From contig NOWV01000047.1 in assembly GCA_003344405.1 (NCBI GenBank), positions 1-64,000 of the forward strand: a DNA stretch of 64,000 bases, written 5' to 3'. The DNA is from Trichoplax sp. H2. Lineage: Eukaryota > Placozoa > Uniplacotomia > Trichoplacea. The notes below the pieces were generated by a model. That model saw only the letters and a program-made list of their open reading frames with translations, had not been told where the DNA came from and ran no database searches. The position numbers were made by a program, and so were the translations under genes. This document shows, one piece after another, positions 26,906-38,736 of the stretch. Position 1 is the stretch's first letter. Every line of letters begins with the position of its first letter.

Positions 26906-29900
26906 ATACTTTTATATAGTTTATCGAATCAATTACTGCTGTAATAAGAGTGTGCAATTCAGAATTATCATATATCAACCATCAAATCATTACCTTTGCA
27001 ACTAAGTGTTTATCATATATTATAGAGTCATGTAGAATAAAAGTAAAAATTAAAGATTTGAGTGGATTCGGTCAACATGATGTAAATATACGCTTATATC
27101 ATTTTAGTTTGATGTTCTAAGTTCTTATTCACTTTATGCGCATAACTGCTTAATTATCACTTTTTATAAAATCTCATTATAAAGCACCGCATGTGACTAC
27201 TGTTTGGGTTTAAATCTCTTGTAATATAAACCATAATTCTTTTTTTAACTTACATGGATCTATTTATAGGCAGTAAGTGGTGGCAAATTCGTTATGATGT
27301 GCACATATCACTAAGTACAGTATATACAACAGTATACTCTAAGAAAGTCCATCGTAATATTTTATATCAATTACTATCAGAAATGGTCAGTTAAGCTTGA
27401 CGTTTTCTAATTTCCTAAAGAAGTTACTGTACAGGCGTATCTATCTAAGAAGAGATACTGAATGAGTAAAAGCAATTCGTTGAATTGCGAAATCTTTCCA
27501 ATGTCTTTATAGTGGAGATGTTGCAAGAATCTTGTATCAAGTGATGGAATATTGGATAGAATGACATCGTAACAAAAAGAATATTACTGCATTGATTAAA
27601 TTGTTGCCGATGCTAGTACGTGTATGACTGAAATCACAAGGTAGAATAATGCTGCATTAAATTAGATACGCTAGCATTCATTATGATCAATGTCATTGGA
27701 TGGCATTGTAATCTGTAAGGTACTCAATTAAAGTGTTTAAAGTGATGAAAATTGTATGCAATAACAGCTACAAGAAATGTGTTGAGAAATCAAGTTAGTA
27801 AAGTAATCACTTACGAATTGACAAGGAGAACATGAATTACGTACCAAAACTAAAAGTTTTTTACCTTTCTGTCGTGCGTAACTATCCGTGAGGAGTGCAT
27901 AGGATATCTGTTGCACAAACAATGTAAAAACAGAATGGCAACGTCGAGTCCGTTATCATAATTATTGCAGTATGTAATCAAGAAAAGTTCGTAATAATCA
28001 GCCGCGAAAGTTCAAATGCATTCATACGTAAATAATTAATAGATGAGACTTTCTCAATAATTGCTTTTAACATTTATCTCATATTTACAGCCAAGCCGAA
28101 CAGTCGTTTGAGTCTGCTACTTAAGCGTCATATGACAAATTCCCCTATAATTTTCAGTATTTTTTAGAGTGGATATCACAGTGATCTACTCGAACTATTT
28201 CAATAAAGTAATAGACAAATAGCTAACTTGGAGTAGTACGATTGGATCGTATCTCCACTATTATTCATCGATCGGTACTCATCAATAGCAATTATATTTT
28301 CAGCAGTAGAAATTGCGACATCTGGCATGAATACGATAATATTGTTCCCCAGTTGCTATAATAACAATTGTTATCGTGTCATCAATATTGCTTAAATGAA
28401 TTGTTTCGGGTTCGCTCATTGGTAAATATCGATAATACAGCGTCTGACTAAAATAAGCTAAAGATTACATATAACTCACAAAATCTAACTTTCCACGGAG
28501 ATTTTAGCTTGAATATACAGTTAAAGCTAAGAATACGTCGTACTCGTATACTATATTCGGGATGAAAGCCTTGTAACGGATTGAAATTACATTAAAATCA
28601 CATAAGTACAGTATTAAAGTAATAGATTACTTAAGACAGACGGAGTACAAGTATCGTGTATCACCTAATATACTGTACAGTATATCTCGAATAGTTTACA
28701 CCAGTTCCACTACCGTTGCCGACTTTTGTATACTAACGGATAAAATCAACATTACAGAGGTGAATTCCTTTATTAATGACATTATATATATATTTATATA
28801 TTGTCATATATAACAATATATTTAATTAATCAGTACCACATTGTGCGATTCCGAGCGTCTGTCTTGGATCAAATTTAGAAGACACTCAACTGGCTATGAT
28901 ATAGCGATAATCATTGGTTATAAATCTATTCAACTTTGTCGTATGACCCACTGTACTGTATGTCTACTCATACATGCTCGTTCAATAAATCTTATCTAAC
29001 TCAGTAACGTATCAAGATATATCAAGCGATTGTACGCTTATAGATGTAACTGGCGCAGTTGTTGCGTCTCTACGTTGGCTCCATACTAAAGCTCATCTCT
29101 GCTCGCTAGGTATATCTGCTTCTTTAATAGAGATCCTTTCTTTATCTCGATAATCCTTGTCCATCTATCCGAGTTATTATTACAAACTTGACAGTGGGTC
29201 AAGTAATTGACTGTAATGTCTAGTAAGAACAATAAACTAGAGCTATTATTTAATACAGTATAGTATATAGTAAAGAAAAGAAATTTTGTACATGTTGCAT
29301 CAAGCCCATTTTACGTTGCAGGTTGTTTCCCGTATAAAAGGACTAATCATGGCTATTTGATTAATAGCCAGAAACAATGTGAAATAGATTTAGCAGAGTA
29401 TAAAGCAGTAATTTCAATCCTATTCATTGAAACACTACATAATCAAAATAGCGTAACACGTCACAAAAGCAACTGTTGTCAAGCATTCAAATCTATATAT
29501 ACACAAGACCGATGTGTGCGAATAAGATTTTTACAACTCTTCTAATTCGAAAACTATTATCCATTGTACTAGTGGAATAATGATAATTCGGTAATACATG
29601 GCACCGATATTGGATCGATAATATTAATTAGAAGTGTGTCTGTTGGTTATGATATTTTTATGATAGGAACATATGCGGTATTACGCACAATGTACATGAT
29701 GTGGATTTTGTTATAATAAAGTAATTTGCATATTCAGTTAGAATGATAATTATATCATATTTGAGTTCAACGTATTGTTGGTAATGGCGTTATACTATGA
29801 AGAAGTTGAAAATCTTAGGAAAGAGAATTATAGCTAGAACTTTTAATATTAAGAATCTAATAGACTTTGCCATGTGATTTTCTCTTTATCTAAAACTATC

Positions 29901-29913
29901 AAGAAGCCTAACC
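26906..29913. other. Intergenic region between GT31 genes 2 and 3
   Basis: About 3 kb of AT-rich DNA separating two same-strand paralogues. A very AT-rich palindromic stretch sits at about 28780-28825 (repeated ATATAT), and a small inverted repeat (TGGCTATT/AATAGCCA) at about 29351-29371. The frame at 29357-29545 lacks family features. No obvious remnant of a fourth GT31 copy was seen. Confidence 0.45.
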
Positions 29914-30945
29914 ATGGATAGAAGAAATGCTACACTCTATTTTTCTTTACTAGCTAATATCATTTTCGCTTTTACCATTTACTTCACTTTATTTCAGGCT
30001 GTAAATAAAAGGATGACCATGATGCAAGAACCATTTCTTGGTAACACATCAACTTTTATTCCATCAGTGAAGGGTCACAGTTTGAATGTATCTACAAATC
30101 TTCCACCCACTACCAAGTCCATAAATTTTACACCGGTTAAACTACGCTTTATGAAAGACAGCCCTGCCGCTAAACCTTGCAAAGGCAATATATTCATGTT
30201 ATTGATGATAAATAGCGCTCCTAGAAATTACGAACGTAGATCTTCTATTCGAGAGACATGGGGTAAAGCTGATATTATACGAAGCGCCCTTGGAAATTAT
30301 GTTTGGCGAACTATATTCATCATTGGTGATGGCCATAGTAAAAAAGTGAATGATGAAATGAATCAAGAAGCATTAAAATATGGCGATATGATTTTAGCTG
30401 ATTTTGGCGATGATTTTCGTAATTTAACTTATAAGACCGTGTTGGGTATGGAATGGGCGAATGCTTATTGTAATGTAGCTAAATACTTTTATAAAGGAGA
30501 CGACGATGTAATGCTAAATCCATTTACTCTATTTCCTAAATTGGTATTTATGGAAGGTAAAAAATTATTCATGGGTAATATCATGTCTGGTTCTGAAGTG
30601 GTTCGAGTAAAAAATAGTCGATACTATGTTAGTAAGGAAGATGTAGCTTCGTCGGTTTATTCTGATTATTGTTCGGGTTTTGCGTATGTTATTTCGATGG
30701 ATGTATTACAAGCTATGGTAGCAGTCGTACCAAAAATTCGAAAGATACCTATTGATGATGCATATGTTGGTATGTTAGCAAAGGAAGTCAAGATTCCAGT
30801 TCATTGGGATCGAGGTTTTAAACCATTTGGGCCGATTCCATCCAAAAAATGTGAATATAATACTGTTATTGCTGTTCACGGTATTTTGCCTACTAAGCAA
30901 AAATCAATGATGATTGAAGCACGTAAAGCATTTTTAACTTGTTAG
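29914..30945 (+). CDS. GT31 beta-1,3-galactosyltransferase-like, paralogue 3 (intronless)
   Basis: A 343-residue intronless type II membrane glycosyltransferase, five residues longer than paralogue 2 because of a longer stem (about 30-85, with several N-x-S/T sequons). Anchor at 7-28; SSIRETWG after residue 105; DxD Asp 196-198; YSDYCSGFAYV instead of YPDYCSGFAYV; PIDDAYVGMLA retained. Differences from paralogue 2 within the core are few and several cluster at one loop (HSKKVNDEMN versus HSKQINNQVN). It forms a tandem pair with paralogue 2 about 3 kb upstream and is probably also a Golgi beta-1,3-transferase. Confidence 0.9.
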   Translation: MDRRNATLYFSLLANIIFAFTIYFTLFQAVNKRMTMMQEPFLGNTSTFIPSVKGHSLNVSTNLPPTTKSINFTPVKLRFMKDSPAAKPCKGNIFMLLMINSAPRNYERRSSIRETWGKADIIRSALGNYVWRTIFIIGDGHSKKVNDEMNQEALKYGDMILADFGDDFRNLTYKTVLGMEWANAYCNVAKYFYKGDDDVMLNPFTLFPKLVFMEGKKLFMGNIMSGSEVVRVKNSRYYVSKEDVASSVYSDYCSGFAYVISMDVLQAMVAVVPKIRKIPIDDAYVGMLAKEVKIPVHWDRGFKPFGPIPSKKCEYNTVIAVHGILPTKQKSMMIEARKAFLTC

Positions 30946-33900
30946 CTCTTTCAAATAGTACTTGTATCGAACATTTCGAAGATCTTTACGTTCGTATATG
31001 GCGAATGGACATTGTTAAATACCCTATAACTAAAGGTTGATTTTGTCGATATATTTCTGTTTAATAATTTGAATTGATAGACAATGTAAGATTGTGATGA
31101 CATCAGTACAGGTGAAATACTGATAGTTGGTCTAGAATTATATTGAAATAATGTAGTAACGGTTATTATGTGCGTCCAGTATTTGATTGACGATGATACT
31201 ACTATTTCATTTCAATTGTACTCGTATATCTGGATATGATTTACAATATAAAATACTCTGCTCTCCATTTATGTCTTTTCAAATGCTCAATGATTTATCT
31301 TTCGGAATGCTATGATGCATATCACCGATAAAATTGTTACTTCAGATTGACTAAATTATTACCTTCGGAATCAACATAGCTTTATAAATACACATGCAGT
31401 ATTAGTGTTGTTAATCAATAGTAATTTGTAATATCTTAAAACACTCATCTTTTACGATATCCATTGCCAATATTTACAAAATGATTTTTGCAATCTTAGC
31501 GTATACATAACTCGCAGTAGCGCCGTACATCTAGTTACTTTTAAATCTTTTAGCTGCCCTATTAATACATAAAGTGGTAATTTGCATTTTTAACAAAAAA
31601 GTTCAATCTCAATTACAGTAAAGTCAAAACAATTATTACTTTAGACCTTGCTGCAATTAAGTTCGTTCTAGAATTATGTGCAAGATAATACATCTTGGCT
31701 ATATCATTCCTTCTTCCAATTAATTCATTACGATAAAATTGAACGTTATAGTTACATTTGTGGCGTCAGATCGCATGAAGAGTGTGTTCCATTTAGTGCA
31801 ATACCTGCTTATGAAATTATTTTGTAATTGCGCTTTCGTAACACGTCCAAAAATGAGTAGCTAGTATCTCTAGTATTTTTAGCAGCAGTTAAAGCGCTCT
31901 ATGCTGCCAAAGGTTCGCAAGAAAAAATGCGAATGTTTTGGCGATTAATTAAATCAATGGATAAGACAACTGTACCGTTGGTAATGTGATTAAAATTTAG
32001 AAAGAGAATTTAGTTCGGCTCTGTAAAATAAAGTTTATTTAGGTGTATAGCTCAGATAACTCAACATAGAACTTGGATCTGGCGCTGTCGATTTAGCACA
32101 GAAATATCGCATGCTTTACTCTTACATTAGGGGTCACAATGTTAATAGACTATTTATATTAATTTTTTCTTGTTATTATTATAGTCTTTGTATATCTCCG
32201 AAGTACTTTCAATACTAGTTTTTCCTGCTCTACAAGACTTATCTCAGAAAGGTGGATAAGTTTATGGTTTACGTGAGAAGTGCGAAAGGAGTTTCTCATC
32301 TGTCTGCTCACTGGCAACATCTGGTCATTATTTTACTGTACTGTATGCTTGCACACTGCAATTTGAATGGCAGGTCATCCGTCTATCTGTATATCTGCAA
32401 GAGTCGCCTTGCCTGAACTACTTCACCAGGTGGTAGTCCATGGGTGTTGCCTGTATAAAATTTCTCGTGATCGAGAAATAGAAAATTACAAATGTACACT
32501 GTACGTACAGTCGTGGACGGTCTATTACTAGATGATATGAATATCATATGATACTGTATATGTTGTAGTCCATGGTAAGGTAGTCAAATTTTTGAACAAC
32601 AAAACTATTGGAACTGATTAAGTCGATAACGCGGCCCAAATAAAGTAAAATCATTGAATCTGTAGTAGAGAGCGTTAAAGGGCTTTAAAATTCTTATAAT
32701 AGTTATACAGTACAGTACGCTATGGTCCATTAGCTACATCTTTTAGTATCTCTAAGTACGTTTAACCTTCGTTGGTTAGCAAGAGCTCACGAGCTTACCT
32801 AGTTGCCAACTAAACCCTGACTTTTCAATGGCAGTGTTCATACGTTAATACCTCGTGGCCAGATGCCAGTCGAACTATTTTTTACGATCGATTTCGCTCT
32901 ACGGTAATACTGTACACAGTACAGTACAGTACAGCAAAATTTAGACCGTACATGTATTAGAGAATCGGCTCACAAAGACTTCTATTCTAGATTTCCCTAC
33001 AGCAAATCATTGAATCAAAATTCATGCCCACTGCCATGTACTGACTGACTGTACTGTATTACCTTTTAACGCGGTACAGTCCATAATAATAGACTCTGGC
33101 TGCTCGTCAATCTGACGAATCACGTAGAAGTGATAGCTGATAACTCGGCGATAAGATTACCGGTGTGATATCTGATAACTGGACCTTTATAAAAACTGTC
33201 TTTAACTGTTCATACTAGGTGGCGAATCATTAGCTTACAGTACTATAATTTTTAGAAAAGAATATAAAAACAAATGGTATCAAAATTACCTCGTTATGCA
33301 ACACCCGCAATAGCTGCAAAGTAGAAATAATCACAACACTAAATACACCAGCTATGCGGTATAGTAACAAGTTTTAACAGTAGCACAATTCTGTGCTACA
33401 AAAATGGCAAACGCATTTTCAAAGGCCATTACTTGCACTTGTTAACTCAACCGGGCCAATCCAGAATTTCTAATTGATATTGTATAAATAGTATTTCTTT
33501 CGTTCAAATCCAGGATATTTGCATATTGGTTATTCTTTCACTAAGGCTGAAGCAATAATAGAAGTCTACAAGTATTCCATGTCCGCCACATTCCTGCTTG
33601 TCTTCCGAGTAAAGCTCTTCAAGCGCTAAACTTTCCAGAGCACTATCAAAGTCCACGCGCACACAGAAATTGTGAGTTTCACTGAAATTTCTTTAGTCCA
33701 TGCATGTTACATACACTTTTCCGATTGACTCTACTGACGTCAGCGGATAAATTTCTAAAAATTCTATTATACTATACACTCCATAGTGCATTGTACAGTA
33801 TGTACGAGTATAGTACAGTGATGGAAGATCGTTCGTCATTACATCGACAGAATCAATGACAAATATCTCATTCATTACATTGGGCAGTCGAGCTTATCTC

Positions 33901-34079
33901 TCGACGTCAAGTCATCTATAAATACGGGATGATCCATGCTAGGCTTCACTCCATTAGCTTCAGTTTCACATACGGATCAATTGTAGGCCATTTTTTCTTC
34001 GTGGTTCTCCAAAACGATTCAGTTTTCGCAATTTGTTGCAAATTTTGTATATGCAATCCTTTCAAACTATTTGCTAATC
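30946..34079. other. Gene-poor intergenic region before the HLH-HMG gene
   Basis: About 3.1 kb with no frame carrying a family signature. Scattered GTAC palindromes occur at about 32500, 32710 and 32910-32935 (GTACACAGTACAGTACAGTA) and about 33790-33820. Nothing else was recognised. Confidence 0.45.
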
Positions 34080-37000
34080 ATGGATAATCACCAACTTTCC
34101 AATTTAAACTTCGAGCCAGTGAGCTACTTTATAGGAAATGGATCGGAAAATACCGTGTTAAACGATTGGGATCCATTTGTTTGCTCTGTTGAAACTACAT
34201 TTCAACTACCTTTAGCGAGCGAAGTAAACGATTTAGGTAAGTTTTTGGCAATATCAAGATTGAAAAATTCTCAGATTAAACGTAGTGGCTAAGTTAGGAG
34301 ATAAATGCTAGTATATTCCTGCCATTATAATTATTAAAGATGATCTGTCGCAAGCAGCCTCATAGTAAATATACTCTTTTTCAGTCAATTCTGCTGCATA
34401 GATAGATTTCATTTATACGCGCATTTCTATCGCATCATAGAAATTAAAATTCTTTCTAAGATTGATGCAAATACCATTATTGCAACAGCTGAATTTCCAT
34501 TACCTTATTCAGTCAATAATAAGAAGGAAAAACTACTATTTGCACTAAGTTATAACCAAGAATAGAGTATCATAAAATTATGTAACTTGGTTGATTTAGC
34601 TCTACTGCAGATTGTGTTGCATAAATCACTAGAGAATTTCAGTGTTTATGTCATGAAAGCTTTTTCTCTATTTCCAACATTTTTCTATGTCATAGTTGAC
34701 CTTACTAATAACACGTGTTGACTGGACCAGTGAAGTCCGTAAATCATACGTGCTACAGAATGCGTCGAATATTTACGCTATTGTTTATACGAAATATCAA
34801 CATCAGTCTTGTAAGAAACTGTATGGAGTTTTACATATACGATACCCTATACTATACTGTATTGTAGTCAACCACATGGAAAACAATAGACAGTATCAGT
34901 GATAAGGGATCCTATTCAGTTGTCGTCACGTGGCGTTGATGTAGCGTTTGATATATGGAGACTAGACCTTTATGTAAATTGCGATCCATTCTGCAACAAT
35001 CGTTAATATGAAATTTTAACCGATCCAGATAGTGCAAATCTGAATGATCATGGAATTGGATATCCTAGTAGTGAGAAAGAGGAATATACAATAAATGATG
35101 TTAAAAACATGGAAAATACTACAAATCATAATTTACCTACCGCGGTAATGTCATCGTGTCCAAGTAGAATATTTCGTGCAATTCCTTTTCCAGATTTCGA
35201 TACATCCGTCTATAACGATCTGTCCGAGGATGAGTTGTTTAACCAGCTGAGGTATTTGGTAATGACAGGTGACAGACCAAATGCTTCTGGAGTGTCGAAG
35301 GTAAGATCTGATATCCATAATATAAGAGAATGCTGTTAATCGAGTTTAGAGTGGATTTTTACATTCATACTAGACGTTAATTGTACTGCCGCATATCACA
35401 CATTGCTGAATCAGTTATTTTCCTTTACGAGAGAGCTCAGAAAAGATTATTATATTCATACTAGAGGTTAATTCTAGTTCTATTTATTGCATATCATACA
35501 TACAGTTAAATCAGCTATTTTTCTTAACGAGAGAGTAAGGAGAAGCTCTTAGCAGGGACTTCTCGATAAAAAATGATTTCTCAAAAATGAAAGAAAGAGA
35601 GCAGCAGGAAACGAGTTCACAGTACAATGTTCCTCACTTTTTTTCCATTTTTGAGGAATCATTTTTATCGAGAAGTCCCCTAATCTTAGTTTTTACTAGA
35701 CGATAATTCTACCTCAATACATATCACAGAGTTGAATCGGTTATTTTCCCCTACGAGAGCTAGGAGGGGACTTTTATATTCATACTAGAGGTTAGTTTTA
35801 GTTTATATTGATAGGTAAATAATATTTTACAGCAATGCTGTTACCTGTATGATAATCATATATACACTACATATATAAGTTAATTCTGCAACAAATTAAT
35901 CTATCAGAGCAGTTGCTGAAATGATTGTAAATCATTTGCTAGATGTTTCATCAAATGCAATTTATACGTATATATGTATTAGGTCGCAATACTACAAGCT
36001 GCTATTCAATACATTTCGCAAGTATCTTACGGTAAGAAACCTATACACCTCATTTACTTGATTTTTTACACAATTCAACTAGTCTGAGCAATCTACTTTA
36101 AGGCCCATTTTTCTATATCACTGAGCGGTTAAAGATAACTAGCTTGGAATAAAAAGGCTCAATTTATATTCATAGAAAAAGATCAAACTGCTGAAGAAAG
36201 TAATTTCAAACCTGCCATAAAAGCGTAAGATATTTTTTAAAAATTACTGTCCTAAAATAATGCTATAAAAATGAGACTATCTAAAATGAGAAAAATGACT
36301 TATGATTTGGATGAATAAATTATAAAGTTAGATGTAAGGAGAAAATTGAATGTCATTACAATGCAAATGCATTAAAAATTTTCCATTTAATGTTTTAGTG
36401 ATATCCAAAGTATTCTAGATGAAAGTCTGCAGTACCCATATTGTGCTCAAGCTCAGGAATCAGGTTATGGTAGTCTAACTCCATCTATAAATAGCAATCC
36501 ATCTTCGGCTAGGGAAACTCCTGTTGACATAGAGGATACTGCAAATTTAGAAACTTTGAAGGAGCTGAATTCGATCAATTTTCCTGATGTAACTAGTATA
36601 TTTAAGCATGACAGCAACGTTAAAAGCAAGATCGTTAAACCAAAAAGAAAATATCGTAAAAGGCAAGTAGTTGATAAAAAAGGTAATGGCTGTATTCGCA
36701 CCGCACTTGATGATGAAACTGCAGGAGATGGGTGCAAACGAAAACATCGCACATATCAGAACCATAAGAAGAATACTCTACACCCTAAGAATTCACTTGC
36801 TAGAATAAAGTATTTAAGGAATCAAGGAAGGAAAAAGATGAATGGGTGAACACAATAAGGATAATAATCATTCATAGTGAAATAGCAAAATAGCAAAAGA
36901 TAATTGAAAATAGGGATGAGTCAATCCTAAGAATTTTTTCTTAAATCCTTTATCTTGGGCAGATATATGCTGTTTAGCAGAGTCATGCGGCCAAAAATTA

Positions 37001-37822
37001 GGTCTTATCTACCTGAAATCCGTATGCCTGATTGCGTTTGTATGATGGCTAGACTGTGGAATGATTTACCAGAGCGCTATAAAGCACCTTTTAATGATGC
37101 AGCCCTAAGAATTCGTTTAGATACTAAAATGAAAGTGCAGAAAGGGGTACGTGAAGGCGTCTCTACAACTTTGAAATTTAATTACATGGGTTATCCTCTA
37201 GCTTAATAATGAAAGATAACCAATTGAACACCGCCAATTACTTATTTTTATACGCTTTCATTCACAGATTGGGGAATTCCGCGCTAATAATAATAGAATT
37301 AATGAAATATTAAAACCCTATCTCGCCGATTCAGATCTTGTAAAAATGCTAGACAGACTTGCTAGTTGTTGCAAGCAGGATTGTGGTAAGTAGAGAAATG
37401 ATTGCGTTTTTCTCTTACGTTTTAATAAAAAGAATTATAGATTATAAATTATACATTAATTTTTATTTGGTGTAAGTGCATTACTGAATACATTATGTAA
37501 ACATATCTTGTACGCATACAAGTAAAACTAAGGTTATTAGCCTATTTTCTTAAATATACTCTCATATCTTTATTATCGTCGTTGGAGCAGAGCATTTGAA
37601 TCCTAACATTATTGACGGATTACGCAACAAATCCGCTTAATAATTTAGCTTATAACAATTAAATTCTAATTACAATATTGCAAATTAGGTTACTACGTAT
37701 TAGCAGGAACAGAAATTGTGACTAGCTAGATTGATGCCATGACGTAGCAGAATTTATCATAGCTGCAGTATTTTTTTTTAGGAATGTTAATTTGTCATGA
37801 ATCTTTACTTGATTCTGAATAA
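34080..37822 (+). CDS. HLH plus HMG-box protein, MEIOSIN/STRA8-like architecture
   Basis: Seven exons (34080-34236, 35029-35300, 35983-36031, 36419-36845, 36963-37146, 37268-37385, 37782-37822) total 1248 bases and join without phase conflict into 415 residues. Residues about 116-159 form a helix-loop-helix: DELFNQLRYLV, loop TGDRPNASGV, then SKVAILQAAIQYISQ, whose second helix spans the exon 2/3 junction. No basic DNA-binding segment precedes helix 1; that stretch is Pro/Asp-rich. Residues 200-295 are Ser-rich then strongly basic (KPKRKYRKRQ). An HMG-box-like domain spans about 298-353: KKMNGYMLFSRVMRPK, then MMARLWNDLPERYKAPFNDAA, with the exon 4/5 junction inside KKMNG|YMLF. The C-terminal 50 residues include LKPYLADSDLVKMLDRL. 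The HLH-then-HMG order is known from MEIOSIN and STRA8, which switch on meiotic genes. Orthology is inferred from architecture only; another HMG regulator with an acquired HLH is possible. Confidence 0.8.
35363..35800 (+). repeat. About 91-bp minisatellite in intron 2 of the HLH-HMG gene, interrupted by a hairpin element
   Basis: The phrase ATTCATACTAGACGTTAATT or variants begins units at about 35363, 35454, 35690 (degenerate) and 35778 (partial). Each carries a GCATATCACA-like segment, then TTATTTTCCTTTACGAGAG. The regular spacing is broken between units 2 and 3 by about 130 bases of inverted-repeat DNA. Confidence 0.75.
35554..35680. mobile_element. Inverted-repeat element (MITE-like or hairpin) inside the minisatellite
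   Basis: The left arm 35554-35596 (starts AGGGACTTCTCGATAAAAAA) and right arm 35638-35680 (ends TTTATCGAGAAGTCCCC) are about 43-base imperfect reverse complements around a roughly 41-base centre. There is no coding capacity. A non-autonomous terminal-inverted-repeat element is the simplest reading; target duplications are not clear. Confidence 0.55.
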
Positions 37823-38736
37823 CAAGTTTGCGGCAAGACTTTTAATTTCTGGTCGGCAGAAAATAAGTACCCTTGATGATCTCGTTTTGGTTATCACAAG
37901 AAAACTATTTAAAAAGATAAATTTTTCCCATATTTCTGGATGGTATAGTGAAGAATTTATAAAGCGTTATAACTTTAAGACTACCAAAGGCCACTTTACA
38001 CTTTTTGTTAGCAAATTTTAAAATTATAGAAACGGTTTACTTTCTAAAAGATACGCCTTGTTAGCAGTCTAGGTTACATATAGGTAGAATTGAAACAAGC
38101 TGACTTTCTGCCATTGAAAAGCTCTCAGCGATATAATTTTTGTATTTTATGCATTTCGTAAATAATTTCAAGGTATCAGTATGACAGATGGAAGCAGTTC
38201 AATATATCTTTTGAAATATAATATTTTTTCTTTGCTACGAAATAAATAAAGTTATCTGGTGAATATAAAAGCGATATAAAAATTTCATTTGATCTTCTAC
38301 TCATTTTCTTTTCTTAAAAGATTTCATAAAATATAGCATACAAGTATACGTATATTATACATTTGTACGCGAAATACTTGGAAAGTTACGAGCATTTATA
38401 CAATAATTAACGATTGTTTAACTGCCAGCTCTGTCGAAAACATAATCAGTATTATAGATGCTCCATATTACACGCGTAATGATTTGACTTTAATTAAGAA
38501 CATTAACAATATTTGTATTTGATTAGTGCAATATACAGACTTTAGTAATATTTTAAGCCACGGCAGTCAAGCATTTTCGACATAGTACGTTATTCCACTT
38601 TAGCTTAGTGTAACTTGGAAGAGGAGATTCCAGCTCAATCATTACGTTCTCTTCAAAACTCGATCAAGCTGGTTTACAAAATTCGAAAGTTAGTGCGAAA
38701 TAATTTTACATGCGATTAGTTAGAAAAGCTTATTAT
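37823..38736. other. Short convergent intergenic region
   Basis: About 0.9 kb between the end of the HLH-HMG gene and the end of GCC1. A 74-codon frame (37797-38021) overlaps the last HLH-HMG exon in another frame; it is not needed for that gene's splicing and resembles no family I know. Confidence 0.4.

Noticed and set aside
37797-38021. 74-codon frame (MNLYLILNNKFAARLL...) as last exon of the HLH-HMG gene
   Set aside because: The strong acceptor at 37780-37781 joins exon 6 in a different frame and reaches a stop at 37822, making the whole gene divisible by three; a splice into this frame would conflict in phase.
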